In this document: positions 43,552-54,546 of the stretch, piece after piece
Layout of the letters: each line of letters opens with the position of its first letter
Numbering within the stretch: the stretch's first letter is position 1
NCBI RefSeq assembly: GCF_002865645.1
Contig: NW_020194628.1
Location: 1,798,001 to 1,862,000 of the forward strand
From: Hyaloscypha bicolor E
Lineage: Eukaryota > Ascomycota > Leotiomycetes > Helotiales > Hyaloscyphaceae
DNA length: 64,000 bases
Direction of reading: 5' to 3'
The notes under the pieces: generated by a model
What the model saw: the letters and a program-made list of their open reading frames with translations, nothing else
What the model was told of the DNA's origin: nothing
Databases searched by the model: none
Made by a program: the position numbers and the translations under genes

Positions 43552-45947
43552 TCAGCCAGTATAACGGTGATGCTTGTTTTCTTTGTCCGTTTGATCTCTG
43601 TGAAAATCGGAAGTCAGTATTTTTCGGTCGGTCAGTGTAGAGAGGTTAAATGTGGAACCTACCTAAGACCAGACATATGATCCAGATTATCCACGCCAGT
43701 TCTGTAGTTTGGATCAGTGAGTGCTAACTTGTCTCGCCTTTTGTTTTCAATAATAAACGCCGCCCAAGTAGTAAGCGAAGTAATAACGTAAAGAACCGTA
43801 AGCCTAACAGATCAAGTCAGTATATATCGAGAAGATATTCAAGTTCGCAGTAGCTCGAAATCTGGAGAACCTACACAAGGACAAAAGTCAACCCTGTATG
43901 ATACCTCGGGCTTTCACTTCCCAAAAACGTCTGAGGTGTAATGATATCGATGACACAATACATGAAGAAGGTCCAGGAGGTTGTGAACTGCTTCTTTGTA
44001 AAACCAGCAATGTTCGAGCCGAGGACACTCATCGTGACTCCGTAATTTACCCCTGAGAAGGCCAGCATGAAACAGCCGCCCAGCCTAAGATTTTGGTATC
44101 TAAGCTCATCTGGAGCGGCGTAGAGGATGGCGACTCCGGCAACAGCCACAATGCTTGATGCCGCAGCAAGAGGTTGCCTCATGTGTCGCATTGAAGGGAA
44201 GAGGGAAGGCGGCGCTGAGACGAGAAGTTGCATCACGGCCTTTGTTTGTTAGAATGGTCGCGATTGATGATGACTTAGAGCTTTACCTGGATAGCAGAGT
44301 TTGGTGCAGTGTATAGCTGGGCTTTCAGTTGAGTATAACCGAACCCCTGGGTATATTGTTAGCTGTCTTGTAAAAAGATTAATACTGCATTGGTGAAACT
44401 TACCGTGATAATTATTCCCAGAAAATTTGTGGTAACATTGCCAACAGCTTGCGAGAAGAACATTTGAAGAACAATCAACCAGGAGCGGTAATCTGCAAGT
44501 GCCTCGCGGATCTGAAAGGGGTTTGCATCAGAGGAATCCTTTCGGAAGTGTTAGCAACTAACCTGTCCCCACTTGAGGTGATCTGTACTTGACTTAGCGA
44601 GGCATTTGACAATGTTCGAGAAACTGTACGTACTATTCTTGACCCCGAGCTGGTGGTCTGCAACACGCTGCACAGCAATTGCTTTTTCTCTTTCGTTGAG
44701 CCACTTCACCGAAACAGGCGAATCCGGTATGAAGAAGAACTGTAGTAGCACGTCAGATGCGCACCCGAACGGCGGATCAAGACACATACCAGAACAACCG
44801 CAGTGACACAACTCAACAAGCCAATGAGGAGGAAAATCAGGCGCCATGACAACTAGAATCGATGCATCAGATATGAACACGTGTTCACGATGGTCGGGTC
44901 AGGGGTACCAAAGGGCCGCTTTCGACATGTCCCAGTCCTGAAAGCAAATCCATTAGAGTTTGGAATTTAGCACTGGAACATTTCTGGATCTTACCGTAGT
45001 AAATAAGGATGAATGGGACAGGAAGAGCGCCGTTCATGAAAGTCCAGAGACCAAACCGGAGTGGCTGTTCAGTTGGTGTGTACCTAATGGGACAGATTAG
45101 ACACGATTAGCTGAATTGTCGCCGACACTGACCACATAGTTGTTCTATATAAGTTAGCATAATGTCTGAAACATGTTTTTTGGGAATACTTACATCAACA
45201 GGAGACCTGGTACAAGTGAAGACTCGAAGACACTGTCGAATGTTCAGTGGGACTCTAGGCATTTCTGTATCAGGTATGTCTCTTTACCCAAGGAGAAATC
45301 TGAGGGCAATGAGAGTCCCATAATTCCTAGCCCCCGCACAGCCGAGCAGGGTGCATCCCCAAAGGAAGAAACAAATGCCGATAACCTTTCCAGAGTGAAA
45401 ACGCTGCAGGGCACGTCCAGCAAAAAACGTACCACCCAGATAACCGAAGTAAAACATCTGAATCTGTGTTAAAGATGCAGATTCAAAGTCTGCAGAGGGA
45501 TTCATTTACCGAGACACACCAAGAATACTGGTTTCCGACCAAGTGAAGGTCTTTCCGAAGTCCATACGTTGCTGCAGCGCCGAGTCCCGACTGCAGACAT
45601 AAATTTCCTTTCCCATCTCTGGTGCGGTATTGAAGCCTACCTTGTCAACGAACTGAAGACCGCATGACCATGCAGCAAGTGGCATAATATGCCAATCGAT
45701 CTTACGCAAGACTTTGCATTTTTCTAGAAGGGTCAGATCCCAAATGTAAACAACTTTTATTGTCGTCGAACTTACCTTCTTCAGTAAAATGCAAGTCTTG
45801 GCCCCGGAGAGCAACAACGCCGATGTCAACATCACCTTGGATGCCTTTCAGCTCCTCTTCATCCATGTAGTTGTAAGTCTCTACATGCTGTCTGATTCCT
45901 TCTGGATCCACCACGTTCTTTTTCTTCTCTATATCCGGCGTAGACAT
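43552..45947 (-). CDS. MFS anion:cation symporter (Dal5/ACS family), 16 exons
   Basis: Predicted 529 residues from 16 exons, all in phase: 45947-45776, 45723-45641, 45590-45510, 45463-45288, 45232-45194, 45144-45133 (12 nt), 45083-44995, 44937-44909, 44852-44790, 44739-44634, 44582-44563 (20 nt), 44511-44404, 44346-44287, 44239-43875, 43803-43663, 43597-43552. Features of the allantoate/pantothenate-type ACS family are VLRKIDWHIMPL, YFGYLGGTFFAGRALQRF, FFFIPDSPVSVKWLNEREK, FGYTQLKAQLYTAPNSA and the C-terminal DQTDKENKHHRYTG. Twelve transmembrane helices are expected in the plasma membrane. The substrate cannot be read from the sequence; known members carry allantoate, nicotinate, pantothenate, tartrate or phthalate. 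Upstream and divergent is shikimate/quinate dehydrogenase. Confidence 0.9.
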
Positions 45948-46949
45948 CGTTTCCGTGATTTCTGGTTGAGTTGATTGTTCAAAAGTGATTGAGCAAAACA
46001 CTTGGCAAATATCCAGGACTAGATCCCAGTGATCCGTGGCATTTCTAGGCGATGCATGCTTGGGACGACCCAAAAATAGACTCCTCGTTTTCTGCAAGCT
46101 GGGCAGGGGCTGTAGGTTTGCGAAGTGTGGAGAGCGGGGTAGTCTTGATTTGCTTCTTGATGGAACCAACCGATGGGAGAGTGTTTTGCCACTTTCAAGG
46201 GATCCTGACACATGTTTTCCTCGGACATGTGTTCAAGTCACCCAGGGGAGCACCTAATCATCAGCTGTCTTGCTGTGCCCTGTGGTGATAAAGCTGTGGA
46301 TACCCCGCAAAGTCGAGGTTGGTGACGGGGTACAAAGGCAAGGGGCAAGCGAGGCAGGGGAACCTTGCGGGTTTGAATCTGAAGTTGGACGACTTTCCGT
46401 GGTGTAGTCGAGGACTTACGGAAGCGGGCGTTCAGGGCGGGTGAGTCTTTGGTCGGACAAATGATTATTGACGATTGCTCGGGAGGAAAGCTTCTAAGAG
46501 GCATTGCTCGAGCTTGGTTTTGGCTCCGTTCCGATGACACCGCAGATATGAACTTGTATAGAGTCAGGTAAAATTTCATTCAAAGGGCGGAGAATCAGTC
46601 ATAGATTATCATTTTCAAAACTTTGAACAGTCGTTCATTGACGATTTGGAAGATGGAGTTCGGAATATAAAAATCGGGCTTTTATTTATGGCCGGATGAG
46701 CCATCCCTGCGGGGCGGAACGATGCATCCTCCTCGATCGAGGATTCGACTTTGCTGGTTGAATCTTCTTCCGCCTGCACCGGAGGAACTAAATCTAGCGC
46801 ACGCCACTAATCCACGCAATAGTGTGAACAAAGGGCATTCTTGATCGTCTTTTAAAACGTTGAATGCAATCTTCTTTAACTGTGTTGCAGTGAACACGAC
46901 AACTTCTTGCAACTCATTTCCCTTCATTGCATCTTTATAGCTCCTGGAC
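45948..46949. other. 1.0-kb divergent intergenic region
   Basis: Separates the MFS gene (-) from shikimate/quinate dehydrogenase (+). It would hold both promoters. No gene was recognised. Confidence 0.5.
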
Positions 46950-47891
46950 ATGGCTTCAAAAGATTCAAATCTTCCTGAAGAGGAACAAATCCAGCCTCGA
47001 AATTTTTACATTTTTGGTCAAGGTATCTCTTTCAGTATGTCTCCAACAATTCATAACGCATCATTCCGCTTCTACAACTTGCCTTACACCTACGCCATCC
47101 ACGAGGCAGCAACAGTCGATGAGCTCGCTCCTCTTATATCTTCTCCGAATTTTGGAGGATCGAGCGTTACTACGCCGCACAAGGTGGAAATCATGAAATT
47201 CTGCTCCTCGATATCTGAGCACGCACAGAATTGCGGTGCAGTCAATACTCTGATTCGTGATGAATTGAGTAGCAGCGCAAATGGCAATGTGATCAGAGGG
47301 GATAATACTGACTGGAAGGGACTTGTTGGGGTGCTGGAGCAACGGGCAGAAAAACTTTCAAACAAGGAATTGAAGACAGCGCTTGTGATCGGAGCAGGAG
47401 GGGCATCCAGAGCAGCTTTGTACGCGTTACACCAATTCGGCTGTGAAACAATCTATATGAGCAACCGCACACGAGTAACGGCAGAAGAAATCGCTCGGAG
47501 CTTTGCTTTGCTCTTCAAGATCATTGTTTTGGACTCTCTTGACGAGTTCTCGAATGAAGGACGCGTCGCTCCGGACATTCTCGTAGCTCCGGATATCCTC
47601 ATCGGAACGATACCCGCTGACAAGACAACAATTGATTCTTTCCCTCGGAGTTTATTCGCCAAGCCAGAGGGTATATGTGTAGATATGTCCTACAATCCAC
47701 GTTATACACCCCTCTTAGCAGCAACGGACAAATATGGGGAAGGTAGATGGGGAACTGCTTCGGGAATCGATGTTCTGCTGGAACAAGCATTTACCCAGTT
47801 TTGGATGTTTACTGGGAAAGACGCGCCAAGGGAGGTAATGTGGGAGGCTGTTAGGAAAGCAGATGAAGAGAAGAAGTCTTTGAACAAATAG
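46950..47891 (+). CDS. Shikimate/quinate 5-dehydrogenase
   Basis: Intronless, 313 residues. It has the shikimate dehydrogenase fold: substrate block ISFSMSPTIHN, catalytic Lys in VTTPHK, GAVNTL, the catalytic Asp in GDNTDWKGL, the nucleotide loop GAGGASRAALYAL, and the closing YNPRYTPLL segment. It is a stand-alone enzyme, not part of the five-domain Aro1 protein, so a role in quinate catabolism (like Neurospora qa-3) or another polyol-acid oxidation is more likely than aromatic synthesis. A short in-frame tandem duplication encodes APDILVAPDIL (about residues 210-220), which is unusual. The transport gene next to it supports a catabolic setting by inference only. Confidence 0.9.
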   Translation: MASKDSNLPEEEQIQPRNFYIFGQGISFSMSPTIHNASFRFYNLPYTYAIHEAATVDELAPLISSPNFGGSSVTTPHKVEIMKFCSSISEHAQNCGAVNTLIRDELSSSANGNVIRGDNTDWKGLVGVLEQRAEKLSNKELKTALVIGAGGASRAALYALHQFGCETIYMSNRTRVTAEEIARSFALLFKIIVLDSLDEFSNEGRVAPDILVAPDILIGTIPADKTTIDSFPRSLFAKPEGICVDMSYNPRYTPLLAATDKYGEGRWGTASGIDVLLEQAFTQFWMFTGKDAPREVMWEAVRKADEEKKSLNK

Positions 47892-48505
47892 TTTTCGGAG
47901 CAGCCGTGTAGGAAACTCAGACGAAAGCCAATCAACGTATTTCAAAGCAAAACCTGACCCTCAAACAGAAAGGCTTGGAGTGACCTAATAGCGTTCCCAA
48001 AATGCCCGACCCGGCTCATCGAGTATGGGGAGCTTCACAGAAGGCATGCGTAACCGTACCGACCATATGCTTCTATGTATGTCCCATCTCCGCAGAGCAC
48101 ATCGACTGCAAGTCTTGGTGTTGCCAGGTGTCCAAAACAGCCCACCTCCTTCGCCGTCGAGATGTGTCGAGGGTATGTAACCTCAGCTGATTCCCAAGTT
48201 GTCAATGAAGTCGAAACGACCCCTCAAATCCAGGCGCCCAGCAACGGGTTGTTGTCATCTCCGCGCAGCGCGAAAGCAGCTTCGTTGTGGGAAGCAACGA
48301 AGTTGTCGTTAAGTAATTGTTGATCTGGCGGTGGTTGAGAAGGAAAGAGGGAGGGAAACTTCAGACGCGAAGAAGTTTTCTGCTCCTGCACGAGCCGAGC
48401 CGAGGAAGTCTGGGCTTGGCATCAAAACATCCCCGCCATCTCCAACATCATGTCATTCTACTTTCGTCTTCCTCTCCTTCCAATAATGGTCAAACAACAA
48501 CCAAA
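47892..48505. other. Intergenic
   Basis: 3' flank and promoter of the kinase. The frame is open upstream of its ATG to about 48317, but the family start is at 48506. Nothing else was seen. Confidence 0.5.
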
Positions 48506-49324
48506 ATGTTACTACTAGGTCTCACCGGCTCGATCGCAACTGGCAAATCGACCGTCTCCTCAATTCTCTCCTCTCCACCGTACTCCCTCCCTATAATCGA
48601 CGCCGACATCCTCGCGCGAAAAGTCGTCGAACCCGGCACTCCAGGCTACAAAGCCATCCTCTCGCATTTCCAATCCACAACTCCCGATCTCCTATTACCT
48701 TTCCCTGACGATCCAAGTTATGATCGGAGCAAGGGCGCGCCGCTGAACAGGCCTGCGTTGGGCAGGAGAGTCTTTGGAGATTCGGAGGAGAGGAAGAAGG
48801 ATCGTGGAGTGCTGAATGGCATTGTGCATCCGGCGGTTAGGAGGGAGATGTATAAGGCGTTACTGGGAGCTTATTTGAGAGGTTGCTGGGCAGTGGTACT
48901 GGATGTTCCGTTGCTGTTCGAGAGTGGCCTTGATACGCTATGTGGTACGGTGATGGTGGTTGCGGTTAGCGACCCGGCCATTCAAATGAAGAGATTGAGG
49001 GAGAGGGATCCGCATTTGAGCGCGGAGGATGCAGAGAATAGAGTCAAGAGCCAGGGCGATGTCAGGGAGAAGGCTATGAGGTGTGAGGAGAGAGGCAAAG
49101 GGAAGGGAGTTGTCGTTTGGAATAACGGAGATAAAGCTGCATTGAAGGCTGAGCTGGAGAGGCTTATGCGGGAGGTTTCAAGGAGTAGTCCAAGATGGTG
49201 GGCTTGGCTGCTTCTACTGTGCCCGCCGCTGGCTGGACTAGCGGGAATATGGAATTATTGGCGGAATTGGGTTATCAATCGGAGGTGGAGGGAAGGGGAA
49301 CTGAAGGCGAAAGCTAAGTTATGA
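48506..49324 (+). CDS. CAB5: Dephospho-CoA kinase
   Basis: Intronless, 272 residues. It catalyses ATP-dependent phosphorylation of the 3'-OH of dephospho-CoA, the last step of coenzyme A synthesis. The P-loop is GLTGSIATGKST (residues 5-16), followed by IIDADILARKVVEPG, NGIVHPAVRREM (the conserved HP) and LDVPLLFESGL. The C-terminal 50 residues carry one hydrophobic helix (WWAWLLLLCPPLAGLAG) and a basic end, so the enzyme is probably membrane-anchored with its catalytic domain in the cytosol. The start ATG is chosen by the P-loop position; the frame upstream is open but unlike the family. Confidence 0.93.
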   Translation: MLLLGLTGSIATGKSTVSSILSSPPYSLPIIDADILARKVVEPGTPGYKAILSHFQSTTPDLLLPFPDDPSYDRSKGAPLNRPALGRRVFGDSEERKKDRGVLNGIVHPAVRREMYKALLGAYLRGCWAVVLDVPLLFESGLDTLCGTVMVVAVSDPAIQMKRLRERDPHLSAEDAENRVKSQGDVREKAMRCEERGKGKGVVVWNNGDKAALKAELERLMREVSRSSPRWWAWLLLLCPPLAGLAGIWNYWRNWVINRRWREGELKAKAKL

Positions 49325-49802
49325 AGATGGTTCTCGACGACATATTTCCCGATCTCAGGGGGCACTCAGACAGACGTTGCCAGTGTGGCGTCAAGCTTGG
49401 ACAGATCAGCTCCTTGGTTCTTTGGGGGACATCTCTGCAGCCGAGTTCAGGCCAATCTAGCAGGATTAATTCGAGTAGTTGACCGGAGGATTCCCGATAG
49501 GTGTTGTACTGTTGCTCACCAGAAAAGCCAGAGCCCAGCTTGGAAACCAAGGAGCTTGTCCCACTGGAACCTCCATCGCCTATTTCTGAGAGTCTGCTAC
49601 TCAGCTGGCTTACAGGTTAGGGGCTCGATTGGTCGCAAATCCTGGGCATTTGTTGAAAATCCACTATTCAGATCTCCATCAAGATCACCGGGTAGCCTAT
49701 TTCTTCATCTATAGACCCTTTTAATTTGCCCTGTGCAAAACCTTTTTCTACCTCTCTAGAGAAAAATCGATTCAGATCTTCACTTGGGATTCGAAAAAAA
49801 AT
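49325..49802. other. Intergenic, 5' part of a 2-kb gene-poor region
   Basis: No coding region supported between the kinase and the tandem repeats. Confidence 0.5.
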
Positions 49803-50030
49803 ATGTTGCACATCGCGCCAATGCCCCAGAACTTCCAGTACAGTGAGATTCATCACAGTCTTCGAATGGGAGTGAATCTAAGGAGTCCGACCTTTGTTGT
49901 ATATTGCATCAACATCCCATGTCTTCCTGGTACCATGAAAATGTCTTCAAAGAGAAGAGTGAATCTCAGAGCTCAAACTTTTGTTGCATATCTCATCAAT
50001 GTTCCAGAGCTTCCTAGTACATTGAGATTG
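49803..50030 (+). repeat. Three tandem copies of a ~90-bp repeat
   Basis: The gttgca/gttgta anchors start at 49805, 49896 and 49983 (spacing 91 and 87). Units share ttgttgca-tat-gcatcaa, ctt-c-agtac-atga, and a following agtgaatct. A single copy lies at 34635. Each unit is AT-rich and degenerate. Confidence 0.7.
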
Positions 50031-51312
50031 TCTCCAAATGGTCCTCTGGCCATTTGATCAACTCCTCCATCCCATTAATCTGACTAGCACCATCCTGAGG
50101 GACGGCCTATCTGCACGAGCAGATGCAGTGAATTTTGCCGATTATTTTAAAACTCTCTCTCCTAAAGTCTCATTTTGCGATATCATGCATGCCTGCGCTT
50201 CTCAATCTATAACGGGGGCAATATAGGATGAGAAAGCCAGTGCAACTTCTGATTGGTAAGTTATGAAAGTCTAGATTAAGACTTGCATGCTTCTAGAATC
50301 ATAGAAATTTCATGGCAAGAATATCGATATGGAACTTAAAAGTAGCAGACTCTTGCATTTCTAGATGTTCCTTGGGTGTGTATGTTGTAAAAAATGCCAA
50401 GACGCATGGCTGATCTGTCATTCCTTCCAAATTGGGAAGCTTCGCTAATCCTAGTGCTGCTTCACCACTTCCCTAACTTTGTTCCTTCCCATCTTCATTT
50501 CTTTTCCGGCACTAATGCCTCCCTCATTCAAGCTTGGTGATGTGTGCGGTCTCTCGTATGGGATATTTCGACCTTTGAGAGGCAACACGTTCTTCTCTGC
50601 CATTTAAAAAGGCTGCGCTGGCCTACCGGTACTCATCACTTGATATCCCGTGCACACTCAACCCAATTAGTGTCTGGACAACTGCCTCTGGAAATCTGGA
50701 TTCACTTGTGAGCATTCATCCCAGCACGTAAACAGAGAAAGCATCCCTTTATTGAAGTGTCCTAACATGAGCAGCACCCACCAATCTCAAAACCCCGACA
50801 TCTCTGTGGAGTGTTCAACCACAGTCCAGCTCCTAGCACACTTGGTGACAGCAAGTTGCAGAGGAGCGTGTATACTTGAAATCACCAAAGAAGTATGCAT
50901 TGACGCATGTCCAAGGATCCTTTCCCTTCCTTACCCCTGGCTAACTGGTGCCACAAATAGTTTTTCATCCTGTCGTGTCGCAGCCGGTTCACCTATCAAC
51001 CAAAACCATCCCCTATTGACGATCCTTGTTTCTTTCATTCTCCTGTATGAGTGTGACTCAATCTACTGGAATATATCGATGCCTTACTGAGTAGAGGATC
51101 GCATTTATATCCCAACTTTTCAACACAGCGGAAAGTTTCAGGGAAACGCTCGCAACCCACGCAGCATCATCCATTTCGCTGAAGGAAACGCCTTTGAAGA
51201 TATTTTCATCTGTATTACACCTTGAATGCCTCTTGTAGAGCGTAGCTGATGCCTGTTTCTGCCGGTATTTTTTAGCCAGACTCCATGGGAGTCTTTCAAA
51301 TTGACGTCCACT
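50031..51312. other. Intergenic, upstream of the WG-repeat gene
   Basis: No supported gene; probable promoter and 5' UTR toward the 3' end. A 112-codon frame at 50752-51090 has no recognisable features. Confidence 0.45.
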
Positions 51313-53784
51313 ATGGGTTTCATGGAGTATGTAGTCGGTGCTCAAATTGCGGCAAAGGCGAGACCGCCGCCACCACCACGACGGCGATCGCGATCTCCCC
51401 AAAGAAAGTTGGTTGTCCACGTCGAAACCTCCGAATCAGAGTACGAGACCTCTTCATCCGACGAATCCCTGAGTCGGAAATCGAAGGCCAAGGTTGAGAC
51501 GAAGGAGGGGAAAGTGGGGAAGAAAGTACGTTTTATCGAGGAGGAAGACAAGCCGAAGTCGTGCTTGAAGAAAAGCTCCGGGGATTCGAAATCGGAGAGC
51601 AGTGGCGAGGACTCTGGAAGTGAATGCAATTGCAAGACTTGTGACTCGCCTAAGACTAAGGAGAAGCTAAACAAGGAGCATTCGAATAAGAAAGGCGGCA
51701 AAGGTGAAGGGCAGAATTCACAAAATTCTAGCAACAAGCAGGGGAAAAACCAGAACCAGCACCAAAATCAAAACCAAAACCAAAACCAAAATCGGGCCAA
51801 CAACCAATCTCATGGTGGTAACGGCAATTCTGGCTCGAACAATCAGGGCAATATACAACAGCAGAGAGGACGGAATCAAGGCAACAATCAACAGCAGAGC
51901 AACGCAAACCAACCTACGAACCGACCCAATTCCTCACAACCCCGTCAGAACAGCGTAGCCTTTCCAAGAGCCGCAGCAATGGGCCGAATCCTAATGTCAT
52001 CAAGAGCCAGCGTCGTTCTTCGAGAGGACGTGATGGAATGCCCTTCCGATCCACGTCCAAACGCGTTTTTCGACCCAAACACGAGTGTTCTGAGAGTCTA
52101 CCATGGCCCAGTCTACGGCAATCCATATGCTACACTTGTTCCCCACGGACTGCCAATTGGAACTGGTCCTCCCCATGCTAGCCAGTTCGGCCCGCCTCCT
52201 CAAATGAATGATGGTCCCATGTATGGCAATGGATACAGTTCAGGTGGGCTGTCGATGAACAATGGCAACAAGCAATGGGGTGGATCTCCAACAACTCCTC
52301 AGCAGCAAAATCAACAACTTCAGCAGCGAAACTCCCAAGCCACAAATCAAAACAACATGCAAAATCAGAAGTCACCTACAAATAGCGGTTGGGTCACAGT
52401 CACACCACAAGAAGCCGATAACATGGCCAAAGGTGAGATGCCAGGCGCTTGGAAGAATGATAGCATTGAATCAAACCAGAACAATTCGGGTTGGGGCGAC
52501 CAGAATCAAAATTCGACTTCAAACGACAACAACAGCTGGGGAGTCCAGAATCAAAACTCGACTTCTAATGATAATAACTCTGGAGGTAAGGGAAACTCAA
52601 ATCCAGCTGCGACTGCTACAACCGACAATAACAATTCGACAGGCAGCTGGGGAGGAAATCAAGACTCGAATTCGAATAACAATAATAACGGGTCCTGGGG
52701 CAATCAGAATTCAACTTCCAATGACAACTCTGGAGGTAAGGAGAATCCGGACCTAGCTGCGAGTACGACAACCGACAATAACAATTCGGCAGGCGGCTGG
52801 GGATCAAATCAGAACTCTAACCCCAATGATAACAACTCTGGAGGTAAGGGAGACCCAGATCCAGCTGCTGCTGCAACCGACAATAACAGCTCTACAGGCG
52901 GCTGGGGAGGCGACCAAAACTCGAGCTCTAACAACAACAATAACGACTCCTGGGGCCATCAGAATTCAAGTTCCAACGACAATAATAACAACAACAACTC
53001 TTGGGGCAACCAGAACTCCGGCTCAAATGATAATAACAACAGTTCTTGGGGCAACAACCAGAACTCGAGCTCCAATGATAATAACAACAACTCGTGGGGA
53101 AACCACGACTCGGGTTCTAACGATAACAACAACAACAACAGCTCTTGGGGGAATCAAAACTCGGGCTCCAATGATAACAATAGTTCTGGGGGCAATCAAT
53201 ATTCTAATTCAAATAATAACAACAACTCCTGGGGCAGCCAGAACTCGAATTCGAATAATAATGGCTCGTGGGGAAATCAAAATTTGAACTCCAACAACAA
53301 TAATTTCTGGGGCAATCAAAGCTCGAATGCGAATGCGAATGACAATAACAACTCCTCCTCTAACAACAATTCTTGGGGCAACGGAAATCAACGAATCAAA
53401 CCCTGGGAGAATAACGGAGGAAACAATCAGTCAAACGATTCGGCTCCGGGCTGGCAAACCTCCCGTGGAAATAATTCTTCCAGTGGAGCACACAACAACT
53501 CCGACGACACATGGGGAGCACCGGCCAATCCTGCGCCGTGGGGTGATATGTCTGCCGCCCAGAGCAGAAGTGGCAATGAGAATAATAACCCTGGAAACTC
53601 TGGGGGGCAAAACAACGGCGGATGGAACAACAACGGGGGTAATGGATCCGGAGGAAATAATGGTTGGGGTGGAGGGAACTCGGGCGCGGCATGGGGAACA
53701 GAAACTGCACTCTCTGGAGGAAGCTGGGCTGATGGGGGCATTGGACCGACCGGGTCATCTAAGGTTAATGGCTCCGGCTGGTGA
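51313..53784 (+). CDS. Large Asn/Ser/Gly/Trp-rich WG-repeat protein
   Basis: Intronless, 823 residues; first ATG at 51313 (the open frame upstream starts only with TTG). Order: short conserved-looking N terminus MGFMEYVVGAQIAAKARPPPPP; an acidic/basic Ser-rich segment with a CNCKTC pair; a Gln/Asn run (about 150-210); a Pro/Gly/Tyr region (250-350) with PNAFFDPNTSVLRVYHGP; and from about 350 to the end roughly 20 Trp-Gly dipeptides, mostly as SWGNQN or GWGGN within Ser-Asn-Asp tracts of 11-20 residues. The whole protein is predicted disordered and prion-like. WG/GW repeats in disordered context are the signature of Argonaute-binding platforms, but no other domain proves this. Simple Asn codon runs could also expand by slippage. 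Confidence 0.8.
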   Translation: MGFMEYVVGAQIAAKARPPPPPRRRSRSPQRKLVVHVETSESEYETSSSDESLSRKSKAKVETKEGKVGKKVRFIEEEDKPKSCLKKSSGDSKSESSGEDSGSECNCKTCDSPKTKEKLNKEHSNKKGGKGEGQNSQNSSNKQGKNQNQHQNQNQNQNQNRANNQSHGGNGNSGSNNQGNIQQQRGRNQGNNQQQSNANQPTNRPNSSQPRQNSVAFPRAAAMGRILMSSRASVVLREDVMECPSDPRPNAFFDPNTSVLRVYHGPVYGNPYATLVPHGLPIGTGPPHASQFGPPPQMNDGPMYGNGYSSGGLSMNNGNKQWGGSPTTPQQQNQQLQQRNSQATNQNNMQNQKSPTNSGWVTVTPQEADNMAKGEMPGAWKNDSIESNQNNSGWGDQNQNSTSNDNNSWGVQNQNSTSNDNNSGGKGNSNPAATATTDNNNSTGSWGGNQDSNSNNNNNGSWGNQNSTSNDNSGGKENPDLAASTTTDNNNSAGGWGSNQNSNPNDNNSGGKGDPDPAAAATDNNSSTGGWGGDQNSSSNNNNNDSWGHQNSSSNDNNNNNNSWGNQNSGSNDNNNSSWGNNQNSSSNDNNNNSWGNHDSGSNDNNNNNSSWGNQNSGSNDNNSSGGNQYSNSNNNNNSWGSQNSNSNNNGSWGNQNLNSNNNNFWGNQSSNANANDNNNSSSNNNSWGNGNQRIKPWENNGGNNQSNDSAPGWQTSRGNNSSSGAHNNSDDTWGAPANPAPWGDMSAAQSRSGNENNNPGNSGGQNNGGWNNNGGNGSGGNNGWGGGNSGAAWGTETALSGGSWADGGIGPTGSSKVNGSGW

Positions 53785-54345
53785 AGGCGATTGCATTTTC
53801 ACTTGCTGGTCTACATCTGCTTGACATTGAGCATTGGCTGTTCTGGGATGTGACCGATCGAGGGGAGTTTATTTTAGCTTTTGAAGGGTCAGCAGTGCAT
53901 TTAGAGGTATTGCAGAGAAGCCGGATCCAGGGTTATGTAGCTTTGTTCAAAAGGCTACTGTACTCCATGGGCTGGCCACGTTCTAATTGTGCATAGCTTT
54001 GCTTTACCAATCATTCTTAAATCATTGAGAGTGTTATGCAGGTAATGTGATATTATCAAATGCCAGAACATGTTCTTGCTGAGAACGTGGCCTCTTCAAA
54101 GCTGGCTGCCTGAAAATGACGAGGTTGAGTCGTAGTTCTAAAATATCTTGTCCGAGTCGAAAGAAAAGGAGGGCTACCCCTTCCTCGAAGGCCAAATTCA
54201 TCAGCCTTTGAAATTCTCAAAGCAAATTCATGAACAATTAATGCACTGAGCTCCATCGACCAGAAAAGAAGAAGTCGTCTGAAGCTACCCCTGTCGAAAC
54301 CTACCTATGACGCTCACCAACCCCACCAAAGTCACCTTCAAGTAA
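53785..54345. other. Intergenic
   Basis: 3' flank of the WG-repeat gene and promoter of the YjbQ-type gene. No feature was recognised. Confidence 0.5.
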
Positions 54346-54546
54346 ATGCCATCTTCAACCACAACCCCGATTTCCCTCACCACGACAATACTCCTCCTCT
54401 CACTCCTCCTGTTGTGCTTCTTCCCAAGTCTATTCCACATTCTCTGGTCAATCCCTCTCGCGCTTCTCACCCCATCAACCTACGTCCCACACCCGTCTAC
54501 CAAGCCTCCACCATCTTCTCCCATACCGCCCTCTCCAGCCGGCACC

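Noticed and set aside
51342..53758. Long open frames antisense or out of frame to the WG-repeat gene
   Set aside because: They arise from low-complexity AAT/GAT/TGG codon tracts; they lack any domain or splice logic.
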